A stretch of 56,911 nucleotides of DNA, from assembly GCA_934670175.1 (NCBI GenBank), contig CAKUOX010000011.1, positions 1 through 56,911 on the forward strand, in the 5' to 3' direction. The stretch comes from an uncultured Clostridia bacterium (GTDB lineage: Bacteria > Bacillota > Clostridia > Christensenellales > Aristaeellaceae). Positions 8,174 through 16,595 of the stretch are shown here, in pieces; position 1 is the first letter of the stretch, and each line of letters opens with the position of its first letter. The translations under genes and the position numbers were made by a program. The notes under the pieces were generated by a model. The model was not told where the DNA came from. It saw nothing but the letters and a program-made list of their open reading frames with translations, and ran no database searches.

Positions 8174-8202
8174 ATTATACAATTCAATGTACACACTTAT
8201 AA
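8174..8202 (-). promoter_or_regulatory. Putative promoter of the opp operon
   Basis: On the minus strand a perfect TATAAT (8174-8179) lies 17 bases after a weak -35, TTATAA (8197-8202). It is 82 bases upstream of oppB. The rest of the 207-bp gap to the PpiC-like gene shows only a 6-bp inverted repeat, ACCGGC/GCCGGT, in the leader. Confidence 0.5.
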
Positions 8203-8299
8203 GTTTCAAACGGTTTACTCTATGTTTCATTTCTGTGAAAAGTGTCGACCAGCGGTTATCGCTGATCGGCACCTTCATAACATTTGCCTCCGCCCCGCG

Positions 8300-9919
8300 T
8301 CACTGCATGCGCTCGGGGTAATACTTCACATGCGCCGCCTCGATCCAGGCGTTCAGCTGATCGTCGTAGGCCGTCTGCTTCGCACTTTCCAGCGTCTGAC
8401 TGCGCAGCGTATCCTGCACCTGTTCAAACGCGACCGCACCCTCGGGCACATTGCCCACATATTGCAGAATTGCCACGCCGCCATCCATGCGCACCAGACC
8501 CGAGACCTCCCCCTCGGACTTGAGCGCCATGGCCGCAGAGGCCATTTCTGCCGGCCAGAGCGGCGAATCCTTGGCAACATAATAGCCCGCGGCGCGCAGC
8601 AGCGGATCCTGCATGCCCTCATCCGCGCCGATCTGCTCGATCAGCGACTCAAAATCCGCGCCGTTTTTGATCTCATCCAGCGCTGCCTGCGCGCGCACCT
8701 CCACCGGCGCGTACAGCTCGTCCAGCCTCGCCTGCGCCGTCTCGTCGGCCTCGCCGTTCGCCAGCGCTTCGCGCAGCTCCATCGCCTCGATCATCGCATC
8801 CTGATTGTCAAAGCCGATCAGCAGCATGCGCACCGCGCGATAGCCCGGCAGATTGTACACGATGGTCTCGCCGTTCATCTGCGCGGATTCATAATCGTCC
8901 GGATAGGCCGTAAAGCTCTGCTGCTGCTCGGCGACCAGCTCGTCGTAGGCCGCGCGCACCTGCGCGTCATCCACGGTCACGTCCTTCGTGAGCGCGTCGA
9001 ACAGCTTGCGCTTCCACCAGCCGCTCTCGATCTCGCTGCGGGTAGACGCCAGCGTCACGCCCTCGTCCTCCTGAAGGTAGGCCTTGGCAGCGCCGTTGGC
9101 CTCCTCCGCCGTCATGCCGCTGGTATCCAGCAGCTGTTTGTAAAAGTCAAGCTGTGCCTGATAGCTTTCCTCCGCCTCAGCCTCGATGGCGGCCTTATCC
9201 GCGTCGGTCAGCTCGTACAGCCCCATCTCGCGCGCGTGGCGCTCCGATATGCGCTCGCTCACCAGGTTTTCAAGCACCTCGCTGAGCACGCTGCCGCCGA
9301 CCTCCTCCTCGGCAAAGCCGCTGAAGATCAGCCCCGTCATCTGCGCGCTGTACGCCTCGGCCACCTCGCCACTGAGTACGCTGCCGCCGTCGTATTCCGC
9401 GACCACCACGTCGCCATCCGCAGACAGGGAGGACTCAATGCCGTGCTCAATATCATCCTCGCCCAGCAGTATGCTCATGTCCCCCGCTGCCTCGTCGCCG
9501 CCTGCCAGCGCATCCAGCGCCTCGCGCTCCGCGTCGGTCAGGCCATCGTCGATCTGCGCGGTAGGTGCGGGCGTGACGACCAAGATCGCCGCATCCGTCT
9601 GCGCCTCGTCTTCTGACGGCGCACCCTGCCGCGCGATCAGCCAGCCGCCCGCGCCGCCCAATGCCAGCGCCAGCACCAGCATCACGCAGGCAAACGCCAG
9701 ATTGATCTTCTTTCTGCCGCGCCTGGGCGCTGCCGGTGCGGCGCTGCGGGGCGCGTTTTCGCGATCGTCCGCCGTTTCCTGCATCTCCACACTGACGGCC
9801 TCGGGCGCAGTGCTCTCCTCGGCCGGCTGCGCTGCCTCCGGCTCGTTCTGCTTATTCTGAATATTCTCAGCCGCCGCGTGGCGGCCGATCTTTACGTTTT
9901 TCTCGCTGCTTTCACCCAT
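8300..9919 (-). CDS. Membrane-anchored PpiC-type peptidyl-prolyl isomerase (SurA/PrsA-like)
   Basis: The 539-aa protein has a 70-residue cytoplasmic N-tail rich in Ala, Glu and Pro, a single membrane helix at about 72-96 (type II topology), an acidic linker, a SurA_N-like helical chaperone region (about 165-320) and a parvulin-like rotamase region (about 330-500) ending in YVGNVPEGAVAFEQV, a typical PpiC end. It is likely an extracytoplasmic folding factor anchored by an uncleaved helix, not a lipoprotein as PrsA is. The ATG at 9919 follows AGGAGG. The frame extends upstream but lacks another ribosome site. It is a single-gene transcript between opp and the esterases. Confidence 0.75.
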   Translation of the reverse strand: MGESSEKNVKIGRHAAAENIQNKQNEPEAAQPAEESTAPEAVSVEMQETADDRENAPRSAAPAAPRRGRKKINLAFACVMLVLALALGGAGGWLIARQGAPSEDEAQTDAAILVVTPAPTAQIDDGLTDAEREALDALAGGDEAAGDMSILLGEDDIEHGIESSLSADGDVVVAEYDGGSVLSGEVAEAYSAQMTGLIFSGFAEEEVGGSVLSEVLENLVSERISERHAREMGLYELTDADKAAIEAEAEESYQAQLDFYKQLLDTSGMTAEEANGAAKAYLQEDEGVTLASTRSEIESGWWKRKLFDALTKDVTVDDAQVRAAYDELVAEQQQSFTAYPDDYESAQMNGETIVYNLPGYRAVRMLLIGFDNQDAMIEAMELREALANGEADETAQARLDELYAPVEVRAQAALDEIKNGADFESLIEQIGADEGMQDPLLRAAGYYVAKDSPLWPAEMASAAMALKSEGEVSGLVRMDGGVAILQYVGNVPEGAVAFEQVQDTLRSQTLESAKQTAYDDQLNAWIEAAHVKYYPERMQ

Positions 9920-9970
9920 GGAAACAGACCTCCTGACGGACTTTGGCGCACGGTTCAGTGCTCCGATAAT

Positions 9971-9979
9971 ATTATACCA
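9971..9979 (-). promoter_or_regulatory. Extended -10 promoter of the PpiC-like gene
   Basis: The minus strand reads TGG-TATAAT, an extended -10 element with perfect hexamer (9971-9976), 52 bases before the start codon. No good -35 is seen at 17 bases, which fits an extended -10 promoter. Confidence 0.45.
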
Positions 9980-10065
9980 CAAATTCTCGCGCCATGGCCG
10001 ACAAAAACGGTTTCGACACAGCAAAATTGATCGTCCGTCATAATTCGATCAAATTCGTTTATTGC

Positions 10066-10094
10066 TTGCGCTGAACGCGCGGAAGGGCTATAAT
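10066..10094 (+). promoter_or_regulatory. Promoter of the tandem esterase operon
   Basis: TTGCGC (10066-10071), 17 bases, then perfect TATAAT (10089-10094). It is 42 bases before the first esterase start. Confidence 0.55.
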
Positions 10095-10135
10095 GATCCT
10101 AACGCATATAAATATGAAGGGAGCCGTGGATCGCC

Positions 10136-10909
10136 TTGGCGCTGATGCACATTGACACCTATTCCGAATCGCTGCGGCGCGCCGTGCGCATGGACGTCAT
10201 CCTGCCCGACCGCCGCGGCGGCTTTTGCCCGCCGTGGAAAACGCTGTACCTGCTGCACGGCATGACCGACGATCACAGCATGTGGCAGCGCCGCAGCGCC
10301 ATCGAGCGCTATGCCGACGAGGCGGGACTTGCCGTAATCATGCCCGATACGGGGCTGAAATGGTACACCGACACCGCCTGGGGCGAGTGCTATTTCAGCT
10401 ATATCGCCGATGAACTGCCGCAGATCATGGAGCGCATGCTGCCGGGGCTGTCGCGCCGCCGCGCAGATCGCTATATCGCCGGTCTGTCCATGGGCGGCTA
10501 CGGCGCGCTGAAGTGCGCGCTTTCGCGCCCCGAGCACTTTTCGATGGCGGCCGCGCTTTCCGGCGCGGTGGATGTGGCGGAGCTGGCGGCGCAGAACGCG
10601 CTGACGGAGGATGCGCATTACTGGCCGGACATTTTCGGCCCCGTCGAGCAGATCACAGATTCCGAAAACGACCTGTTTGCACTGGCGCAGCGCTGCGCCG
10701 GCCCGCGCCCAAAGCTCTTCATGTGGTGCGGCACGGAGGACTTCCTGTATGATATGAACCTGCGCATGCGCGATCACCTGCGCGCGCTGGGCTACGATCT
10801 GGATTATCGCGAATCGTCCGGCGACCATCAGTGGCAATACTGGGATCGCGAAATTCAATCCGTCGTCGCGTGGATACTGGCAAACGGGGAGGCGAACGCA
10901 TGTCACTGA
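10136..10909 (+). CDS. Alpha/beta-hydrolase esterase, EstA/esterase-D type (first of two)
   Basis: A 257-aa cytoplasmic serine esterase of the putative-esterase (EstA, tributyrin esterase) family. The nucleophile is Ser118 in GLSMGGYGALK, the probable Asp is in CGTEDFLYD (about 202-206) and the His is His231 in GDHQWQYWD. The oxyanion segment LLHGMTDDHSMW is near residue 39. The frame opens with TTG at 10136, preceded by AAGGGAG; ATG at 10145 in the same frame is the alternative start. Such esterases often remove acetyl or other short acyl groups, for example from sugars, but the substrate cannot be read from sequence. It overlaps the next gene by 10 bases. Confidence 0.85.
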   Translation: MALMHIDTYSESLRRAVRMDVILPDRRGGFCPPWKTLYLLHGMTDDHSMWQRRSAIERYADEAGLAVIMPDTGLKWYTDTAWGECYFSYIADELPQIMERMLPGLSRRRADRYIAGLSMGGYGALKCALSRPEHFSMAAALSGAVDVAELAAQNALTEDAHYWPDIFGPVEQITDSENDLFALAQRCAGPRPKLFMWCGTEDFLYDMNLRMRDHLRALGYDLDYRESSGDHQWQYWDREIQSVVAWILANGEANACH

Positions 10910-11673
10910 TCCAGATGAGCTTCTTTTCGGAGGCGCTGAACCGCATGACCAGCGCAAATATCATTCTGCCGACGCCGCGGCGGGCAAGTGCGCCGCTCAG
11001 GGACGTGCCGGTGCTGTACCTGCTGCACGGCATGGGCGACGATCACACCGCATGGCTGCGCAAGACGGGCATCGAGCGCTATGCGCTGGACGCAGGGCTG
11101 GCGGTCGTAATGCCCGACGGCGGCCTCAGCTGCTACGAAAACATGGCGCACGGCGAGCGCTTCCGCGACCATATGGAAAACGAGCTGCCGACGCTGATGC
11201 GCGCGTGCTTTCCGATAAGCGATGCGCGCGAAAAGAGCTTCATCGCGGGCTGCTCCATGGGCGGTCACGGCGCGCTGAAAATGGCGCTGCGGCACCCCGA
11301 GCGCTATTGCGCCGTGGGCTGCTTCTCGGGCGCGCATCTGGAATACCGTCCCGACGCCAGAACGAACCGCGAGATGCTCGCGCGCGTCTATGACGATGGG
11401 CTGGAGGCCGCCGACGCGCGCGTCATTGCCGATGCCCGCCGCGTTCGCGACGGCGCATGCCCGCTGCTCATTTATCACAGCTGCGGCGATGATGATCTGC
11501 TGCTCGAAAGCGCCCTGCAGACGCGCAGCTTCTTCGGCGCGCTGAGCGGCGGCGCGATCGATTACCGCTTCGAGCTGCTGCCTGGCCGCCACGACTGGCG
11601 GCAATGGGACGCGGCGCTGGAAAAATTCATCGCCGCGCTTGATCTTCCCGCGCCGGCCGAGCGGTGCATGTGA
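10900..11673 (+). CDS. Alpha/beta-hydrolase esterase, EstA type (second of two)
   Basis: This is a paralogue of the preceding gene, also 257 aa from MSLIQMSFF, with nucleophile Ser119 in GCSMGGHGALK, Asp in SCGDDDLLLE (about 197-199) and His231 in GRHDWRQWD. The matching LLHGMGDDHTAW motif confirms common descent. The ATG at 10900 is preceded by GGGGAGG and overlaps the upstream stop codon by 10 bases, so the two are co-translated. The frame is open further upstream, but that part lies inside the first esterase. The sequences have diverged well beyond recent duplication, suggesting two substrates. Confidence 0.85.
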   Translation: MSLIQMSFFSEALNRMTSANIILPTPRRASAPLRDVPVLYLLHGMGDDHTAWLRKTGIERYALDAGLAVVMPDGGLSCYENMAHGERFRDHMENELPTLMRACFPISDAREKSFIAGCSMGGHGALKMALRHPERYCAVGCFSGAHLEYRPDARTNREMLARVYDDGLEAADARVIADARRVRDGACPLLIYHSCGDDDLLLESALQTRSFFGALSGGAIDYRFELLPGRHDWRQWDAALEKFIAALDLPAPAERCM

Positions 11674-11727
11674 TTTATTTTCACCTTCCGGCATAGAATG
11701 CTTCACCGGGAGGTGTTTTTTATCGCC

Positions 11728-12453
11728 ATGAAAACCATCCGCGTGCGCAAAAGCCGCCCGAGCGCGCTGGCGCTCGCCCTGGCTCTGATGCTGACCATGC
11801 TGCTGGTCTATCTGGTCTCACTTACCGACGCGCGGCCCGAGGCGTCCAGCGCGGACGCGCGCGCCATCATATCCGATTCGGTTCGGCTCGACGGACTTGA
11901 AACCTGCTTTATCAGCGACGGCGAATTCCCCACCGCCCTCGAAGCGCGCATACGCGCCGCGCAATGCGCCGCACGCGGCGGCGCCGGACTGGTGCTCTGC
12001 CGCGACGGCAGATACATCGTCGCCCGCGACGCCGTAAACGACACGCAGGACGCCGCGGCGCTGCGGCTGGGCGCGGGCGGCGTCACGCTTCAGCTGCGCG
12101 GCCAGTCGAGCGACATCGCCGCCGTATCGGAAGCCGTCGCCTTTCTGCGGGCGCAGGCAACGGAAACCGGCGCACTTGCGGCGGCGCTGGAAAGCGGTGA
12201 AACGGATCGCAGATCCGTTCAGGCGCTCATCGCCGTCTATCAGACGCGCGGGCGCGCGGCAGCGGAGGCCATGTCCGCCATCAGCAGCGGCGGCGCGCTG
12301 ACCAGCCGCATCACCCAGGCGGTCTATGCGGATCTATCGCGCCTGGACAACGCGGCGGAAAACCCCGACGCAGGCAAAATCAGGCTGATCCACGCCGGCG
12401 CCTGCCGGGAATGGATCAGTCTGATCGAAGATATGCGCGCCGCACAGTCCTGA
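11728..12453 (+). CDS. Unknown membrane-anchored protein, possibly SPOR-like
   Basis: The protein is about 241 aa. It has a basic N-terminus (KTIRVRKSRPS), one membrane helix at about 13-32 and a domain outside the membrane. The segment ARIRAAQCAARGGAGLVL followed by GRYIVARDAV looks like the alpha/beta pattern of sporulation-related SPOR domains, which bind peptidoglycan; this is a weak resemblance only. A C-terminal helical part follows. The ATG at 11728 follows GGGAGGTG at a long distance of about 14 bases; an in-frame GTG at 11713 is too close to that site. It is downstream of the esterases on the same strand and converges with rmuC with an 11-base gap. Confidence 0.6.
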   Translation: MKTIRVRKSRPSALALALALMLTMLLVYLVSLTDARPEASSADARAIISDSVRLDGLETCFISDGEFPTALEARIRAAQCAARGGAGLVLCRDGRYIVARDAVNDTQDAAALRLGAGGVTLQLRGQSSDIAAVSEAVAFLRAQATETGALAAALESGETDRRSVQALIAVYQTRGRAAAEAMSAISSGGALTSRITQAVYADLSRLDNAAENPDAGKIRLIHAGACREWISLIEDMRAAQS

Positions 12454-12464
12454 AAGCAGAATGC

Positions 12465-13562
12465 TCACATCAGCTTTTTGGAGATCTTGCGGACGCGATT
12501 TTCCAGATTGTCCAGCTCCGCCTCGGCCTGACCCAGCCGCTGGCGGAGGCGGGCAATGCCCTCCTGAAAATGTACAAATTCGCCCCTGAGTTCATCAAAG
12601 AGCGCCAGTGCTTCGCCGCTGCGCTTTTCCAGCTCGTAGCTGCGAAAGCCCATTTGCAGGCTCGTGAGCAGCGCGCACAGCGTTGATGGGCCGGAGATCA
12701 GCACGCGGTATTTGCCCTGCATGCGCTCGATCAGCCCGCCGATGCGCGCTACTGCCGCGTACAGCCCCTCCGACGGCAGGAACATTACGGCAAAATCCAC
12801 CGTCTGCGGCGGCTGAATGTATTTGTCGGAAATCAGCTTCGCCTGTTCCATCACCGCGCGCTCGAGCTGTTTTGCACATCGTTCGCGCGCCGCCGTATCA
12901 TCTGAAGCCTCGGCCTCTGCCAGGCGCAGATAATCCTCCTGCGGGAATTTGGAGTCGATCGGCAGCAGCACCGCCTCGCGGTCGCGCGCGGGCAGCTTCA
13001 GCGCAAATTCCACGCGCGTGGCCGAGCCCGCCGGTATCTGCGCGTTTTCGATATACTGCTCGGGCGAAAACATCTGCGAAAGCACGTTTCCCAGCAGTAC
13101 TTCGCCCCACACGCCGCGCGTTTTGACGTTGCCAAGCACCTTTTTCAGATCCGTCACATTATCGGCAAGCTCGCGCATTTCGCCCAGACCCCGATGCACA
13201 TCCGCCAGCTGGCCGTTGACCACGCGGAAGGATTCGCTCAGCCGGCTGTCCAGCTTTTCGCCCACCGTGCGGCGCATTTCTGCCAGCTTCTCATCGTTGG
13301 TGCGCGTGAGCGCATCCATGCGCGCCTCAAGCGCGCCGCTCATGCCCGCCATCTGCCGCGCGCTTTCGCTCACGGCGCGGCTCAGCCGTTCCACGCGCTC
13401 AGCCTGCGCCTCGCCGTCGCGGCGCAGCTGGGCAAGCATCCGCGCCCGTTCGCGGCGCGACCTGCTTCCCTGCGCGATCAGCAGCACCGCAGCGGCGAGC
13501 AGCACGAACAGCAGCGCCGCAGCGATCATGATCGTGTAATTCTGATCCACTTCGCCAGTCAC
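12465..13562 (-). CDS. rmuC: RmuC-family DNA recombination protein
   Basis: RmuC proteins resemble nucleases of the restriction-enzyme fold and limit recombination between inverted repeats. The 365-aa protein has an N-terminal membrane helix (about 11-31), a coiled coil (about 34-115) and the RmuC domain (about 120-345) with typical segments GVWGEVLLGNVLSQM, LPIDSKFPQEDY and ALLTSLQMGF. The start is GTG at 13562, six bases after the argS stop; an ATG eleven codons later lacks a ribosome site. It is probably co-transcribed with argS. Confidence 0.9.
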   Translation of the reverse strand: MTGEVDQNYTIMIAAALLFVLLAAAVLLIAQGSRSRRERARMLAQLRRDGEAQAERVERLSRAVSESARQMAGMSGALEARMDALTRTNDEKLAEMRRTVGEKLDSRLSESFRVVNGQLADVHRGLGEMRELADNVTDLKKVLGNVKTRGVWGEVLLGNVLSQMFSPEQYIENAQIPAGSATRVEFALKLPARDREAVLLPIDSKFPQEDYLRLAEAEASDDTAARERCAKQLERAVMEQAKLISDKYIQPPQTVDFAVMFLPSEGLYAAVARIGGLIERMQGKYRVLISGPSTLCALLTSLQMGFRSYELEKRSGEALALFDELRGEFVHFQEGIARLRQRLGQAEAELDNLENRVRKISKKLM

Positions 13563-13568
13563 GCCCCG

Positions 13569-15278
13569 TTACATGCGCTCCGGCGCTTCCAGACCGATCA
13601 GCTCCAGCGCCTTGGCGATCGTTTGCCGCGCGGCGCGGGTCAGCATTAGCCTGGCCGCGCGCACGCCCATATCGTCCACCATGACCTTGCGCTCATAATA
13701 GAACTTGTTGTACGCCTGCGCCAGATCCACGCTGAAGCGCGTGACCATCGAGGGCTCGTTCTTCTGCAACGCGGCTCTGAGCACTTCGGGGAACTGCTCG
13801 AGCAGGCGCACCACATCCTGTGCCTCGGGATCGGCCAGTGCAGTAAAGTCCGGCTTCGCATCGCATTCCCCCGCCTTGCGCAGCACGGAGCAGCAGCGCG
13901 CATGGGTATACATCACATACGGGCCGGTCTCGCCATCGAAATTCAGCGCGCGATCCCAGTAGAAATCGATGTCCTTGATGCGGTTGTTGTACAGCACGAA
14001 GAACACCACCGCGCCCACGCCCACCTGGCGCGCCACGGCGTTCTTGTTTTCCAGCTCGGGGCTCTTCTCCTCAATGATCCTGCGCGCCTTGGAAATGGCC
14101 GTGTAGAGCAGATCCTCCAGATAGACGACGCGCCCCTCGCGGGTAGAAAGCGTCTGGCTCTCAAAGGAAACCATGCCGAAGGCCACATGCTCGCAGTTCT
14201 TATACCAGTCATAGCCCATCAGCTCCAGCACCTTGAACAGCTGCCGGAAGTGCAGATCCTGCTGATACGCCACCACATAGAGCGACTTGTCGAAATGATA
14301 GGTATCCTGGCGATATTTCGCAGCCGCCAGATCGCGGGTGATGTACAGCGTCGCACCATCCGAACGCAGGATCAGCGCCGGCGGCATGCCGTAGGGCTCC
14401 AGATCAACGATCTGAGCGCCCTGATCCTCCTTCAGCAGGTTCTTGGCGCGCAGGTCGTCAATGATTGGCTGCATTTTGTCGTTGTAGAAGCTCTCGCCCG
14501 CATAGGAATCAAACTTCACGCCCAGCATGTCGTACACGCGCTCGGCGTCCTTCAGCGTAACGGACTTGAACCAGTTGAAGATCTCCAGTGCCTCCGGATC
14601 CCCGTCCTCGATCTTTTTAAACCATGCGCGCCCCTCGTCGTTGAGCGCCTCGTTTTCCTTGGCCTCGGCATTGAAGCGCACATAGAGCTTCACCATTTCA
14701 TCCACGCCGCCGGCCGCCACGGTATCGTGGTCGCCCCAGCGCTTATACGCCGCGATCATCTTGCCAAACTGCGTGCCCCAGTCGCCCAGGTGATTCACGC
14801 CCACGGCGTTCCAGCCGAAGAATTTATACAGCTTATACAGCGCGTTACCGATCATCGTGGTCGAAAGATGGCCGATATGAAAGCGCTTGGCGATGTTGAT
14901 GGAGGAATAGTCCAGCACCACCGTCTTGCCCGCGCCGGAATTATCCGAGCCGTAGCTTTCGCCCTGATCGAGCACGGCCTCGACGACCTTTTCGGCATAG
15001 GTCGCGCGGTCGATAAAGAAATTCAGATAGCCCTTGACGGATTCCACGCGGCTGAGATAATCGGCATGTATTTCCGCAGCCAGCGCGTCGGAGATCATCA
15101 TCGGCGGCTTGCGCAGCGCCTTGGAGAGCTTGAAGCAGGGAAATGCGTAATCACCCATTTCCGTGTTCGGCGGTATCTCCAGCGCGGCGGCGATCTCCGC
15201 GCTCTGAAGCCCCGCGCCGCCCAGCGCGCGCTCCGCCGCAGCAATAATTTCATTGGCGATGGAAAGTTTGAAATCCAT
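13569..15278 (-). CDS. argS: Arginyl-tRNA synthetase
   Basis: ArgRS charges tRNA-Arg with arginine. The 569-aa class I enzyme has the N-terminal Arg_tRNA_synt_N domain, the HIGH motif as FHIGHLSTTMIGNAL near residue 133, a KMSKS-less loop (STREGRVVYLEDLL), common in bacterial ArgRS, and a C-terminal DALR anticodon-binding domain. The ATG at 15278 follows GGGAG at ten bases. Its own promoter lies 45 bases upstream. Confidence 0.97.
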   Translation of the reverse strand: MDFKLSIANEIIAAAERALGGAGLQSAEIAAALEIPPNTEMGDYAFPCFKLSKALRKPPMMISDALAAEIHADYLSRVESVKGYLNFFIDRATYAEKVVEAVLDQGESYGSDNSGAGKTVVLDYSSINIAKRFHIGHLSTTMIGNALYKLYKFFGWNAVGVNHLGDWGTQFGKMIAAYKRWGDHDTVAAGGVDEMVKLYVRFNAEAKENEALNDEGRAWFKKIEDGDPEALEIFNWFKSVTLKDAERVYDMLGVKFDSYAGESFYNDKMQPIIDDLRAKNLLKEDQGAQIVDLEPYGMPPALILRSDGATLYITRDLAAAKYRQDTYHFDKSLYVVAYQQDLHFRQLFKVLELMGYDWYKNCEHVAFGMVSFESQTLSTREGRVVYLEDLLYTAISKARRIIEEKSPELENKNAVARQVGVGAVVFFVLYNNRIKDIDFYWDRALNFDGETGPYVMYTHARCCSVLRKAGECDAKPDFTALADPEAQDVVRLLEQFPEVLRAALQKNEPSMVTRFSVDLAQAYNKFYYERKVMVDDMGVRAARLMLTRAARQTIAKALELIGLEAPERM

Positions 15279-15317
15279 ATTCCTTCACTCCCGTTGATCC
15301 ATACAATCTTTTACAGC

Positions 15318-15346
15318 ATTATATCAGAAATCCGGCCCCTTGACCA
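15318..15346 (-). promoter_or_regulatory. Promoter of argS-rmuC
   Basis: On the minus strand TGGTCA (15341-15346), 17 bases, then perfect TATAAT (15318-15323). No T-box-like specifier hairpin fits in the roughly 40-base leader. Confidence 0.6.
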
Positions 15347-15401
15347 GCTTTCCGCGTTAATTATTTACGGCTGCGCCACGCGCTGCCACGCCCGAAAACA
15401 G

Positions 15402-15430
15402 TTGCTTTTTGGAACAAATCAGGGTATGAT
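15402..15430 (+). promoter_or_regulatory. Promoter of the zinc-ribbon gene
   Basis: TTGCTT (15402-15407), 17 bases, then TATGAT (15425-15430). It is 49 bases upstream of the ATG, and the gene has a strong GGAGG site at 15467-15473. Confidence 0.6.
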
Positions 15431-15479
15431 ATAGATGTAGAGATAGCATTGCTATTTTTGCTGACAGGAGGTAAGAGCT

Positions 15480-16022
15480 ATGGCATTTTTCGATGAGATC
15501 AAGAGCAGGATCACCGGCGCCGCGCAGACCGTTTCGAGCAAGACGCGTGACGGCGTGGAGCTGACGCGCATTTCCGCCGAGGAGCGCAGCGTGGGCGCAC
15601 AGATCGCCGCACTGTACGAACAGATCGGCCGCGGCTATGTGGACGATGAGGAAAAAACTGCGCTGGATGAGCTGCGTCAGCGCGTGATGGCGCTGCGCGC
15701 CCGTCTGGATGAGCTGGCCGGGCAAAAGGCGCTGCTGCGCAACCAGAACCGCTGTCCCGCCTGCGGCGCGACGGTAGAAAAATCGGCGCGCTACTGCCCC
15801 AGCTGCGGGCGGCGCATGCCCGAAGAGGCGCGCGCGACGAGCAGCGCCGATGCGGAGCTGAGCTATTGCCCCGTATGCGGTGCGATGCACAAAAAGGACG
15901 AGCGCTTCTGCGCCGTATGCGGCCACGCCTATGAAAGCCCCGCGCCCGCCGCTGAGGCCGACGCGCCTGCGCCCGAGGTGAACATCGACAACGAAGCGCC
16001 CAGCGATTTCAACGCCGATTGA
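15480..16022 (+). CDS. Double zinc-ribbon protein of unknown function
   Basis: The 180-aa protein has an N-terminal alpha-helical, probably coiled-coil half (residues 1-90) and two zinc ribbons. Ribbon one uses Cys92, 95, 106 and 109 (CPACG, CPSCG); ribbon two uses Cys130, 133, 144 and 147 (CPVCG, CAVCG). The C-terminus is an Ala/Pro/Glu tail. Such proteins are common in Firmicutes and have no fixed role; zinc binding is inferred from the eight cysteines. It starts the run zinc-ribbon, small membrane protein, ispE. Confidence 0.8.
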   Translation: MAFFDEIKSRITGAAQTVSSKTRDGVELTRISAEERSVGAQIAALYEQIGRGYVDDEEKTALDELRQRVMALRARLDELAGQKALLRNQNRCPACGATVEKSARYCPSCGRRMPEEARATSSADAELSYCPVCGAMHKKDERFCAVCGHAYESPAPAAEADAPAPEVNIDNEAPSDFNAD

Positions 16023-16025
16023 GCC

Positions 16026-16595
16026 ATGGACAACAGAAATTCATCCAGCCGTTTCGGCAGCGCTGAGAACGCGCCCCGCAAGACCGGCAGTTATCGCACG
16101 CCGCCCTCGGGCAGCTATAAATCCCGTCCCGGCTACGCGGACGCCGCCGCACGGCGCCCCGCAGGCTTTGGCGCGCCCACAAACACGAAGCGCGCCCGCC
16201 CGGAGGACAGAAGCTACACGCGCCGTCCGGAACCCATCCGCACTGCGGCGGCAGAAAAGAAGACCGAGCCCAAACCCGAGACTGAGAAAAAGCGCTCGCA
16301 CGGCAAGGTGCTGCTGATCGCGGCGGCGCTGCTGGCAATCGTGCTGGCAGTGATACTGCTGGGCAACCGCAACGCCAATATCCATGCCCTGCCCACCATC
16401 GTGCGCGATGGAAGCGCCGCTTCGTTCGCGCCGGAGGCCACGACCGAAAACAGCGGCCTGTCCGCCATGCCCGAAGCCACGGCCGCGCCGGAGGGCGGTT
16501 ATGACGCCTTTGCGCCCGAGGTAACGGCCATGCCTGAAGACATTGCCGCACCGGCGGCAGAGGCGGCGGACAGCCCCGCCGCCACAGCGCCATGA
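16026..16595 (+). CDS. Single-pass membrane protein of unknown function
   Basis: The 189-aa protein has a long basic, low-complexity cytoplasmic N-tail (1-93; rich in Arg, Ser, Pro), one membrane helix at about 94-113 and an outer tail rich in Ala, Pro, Glu and Thr. No enzymatic motif is visible. It starts three bases after the zinc-ribbon gene and overlaps ispE as ATGA, so it is co-translated with both. The composition suggests a scaffold or a disordered tether, but no function can be named. Confidence 0.65.
   Translation: MDNRNSSSRFGSAENAPRKTGSYRTPPSGSYKSRPGYADAAARRPAGFGAPTNTKRARPEDRSYTRRPEPIRTAAAEKKTEPKPETEKKRSHGKVLLIAAALLAIVLAVILLGNRNANIHALPTIVRDGSAASFAPEATTENSGLSAMPEATAAPEGGYDAFAPEVTAMPEDIAAPAAEAADSPAATAP

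Noticed and set aside
8300..9919. Calling the PpiC-like protein PrsA
   Set aside because: It has an uncleaved internal helix after a 70-residue cytoplasmic tail and no lipobox, unlike PrsA, so only the wider family was named.
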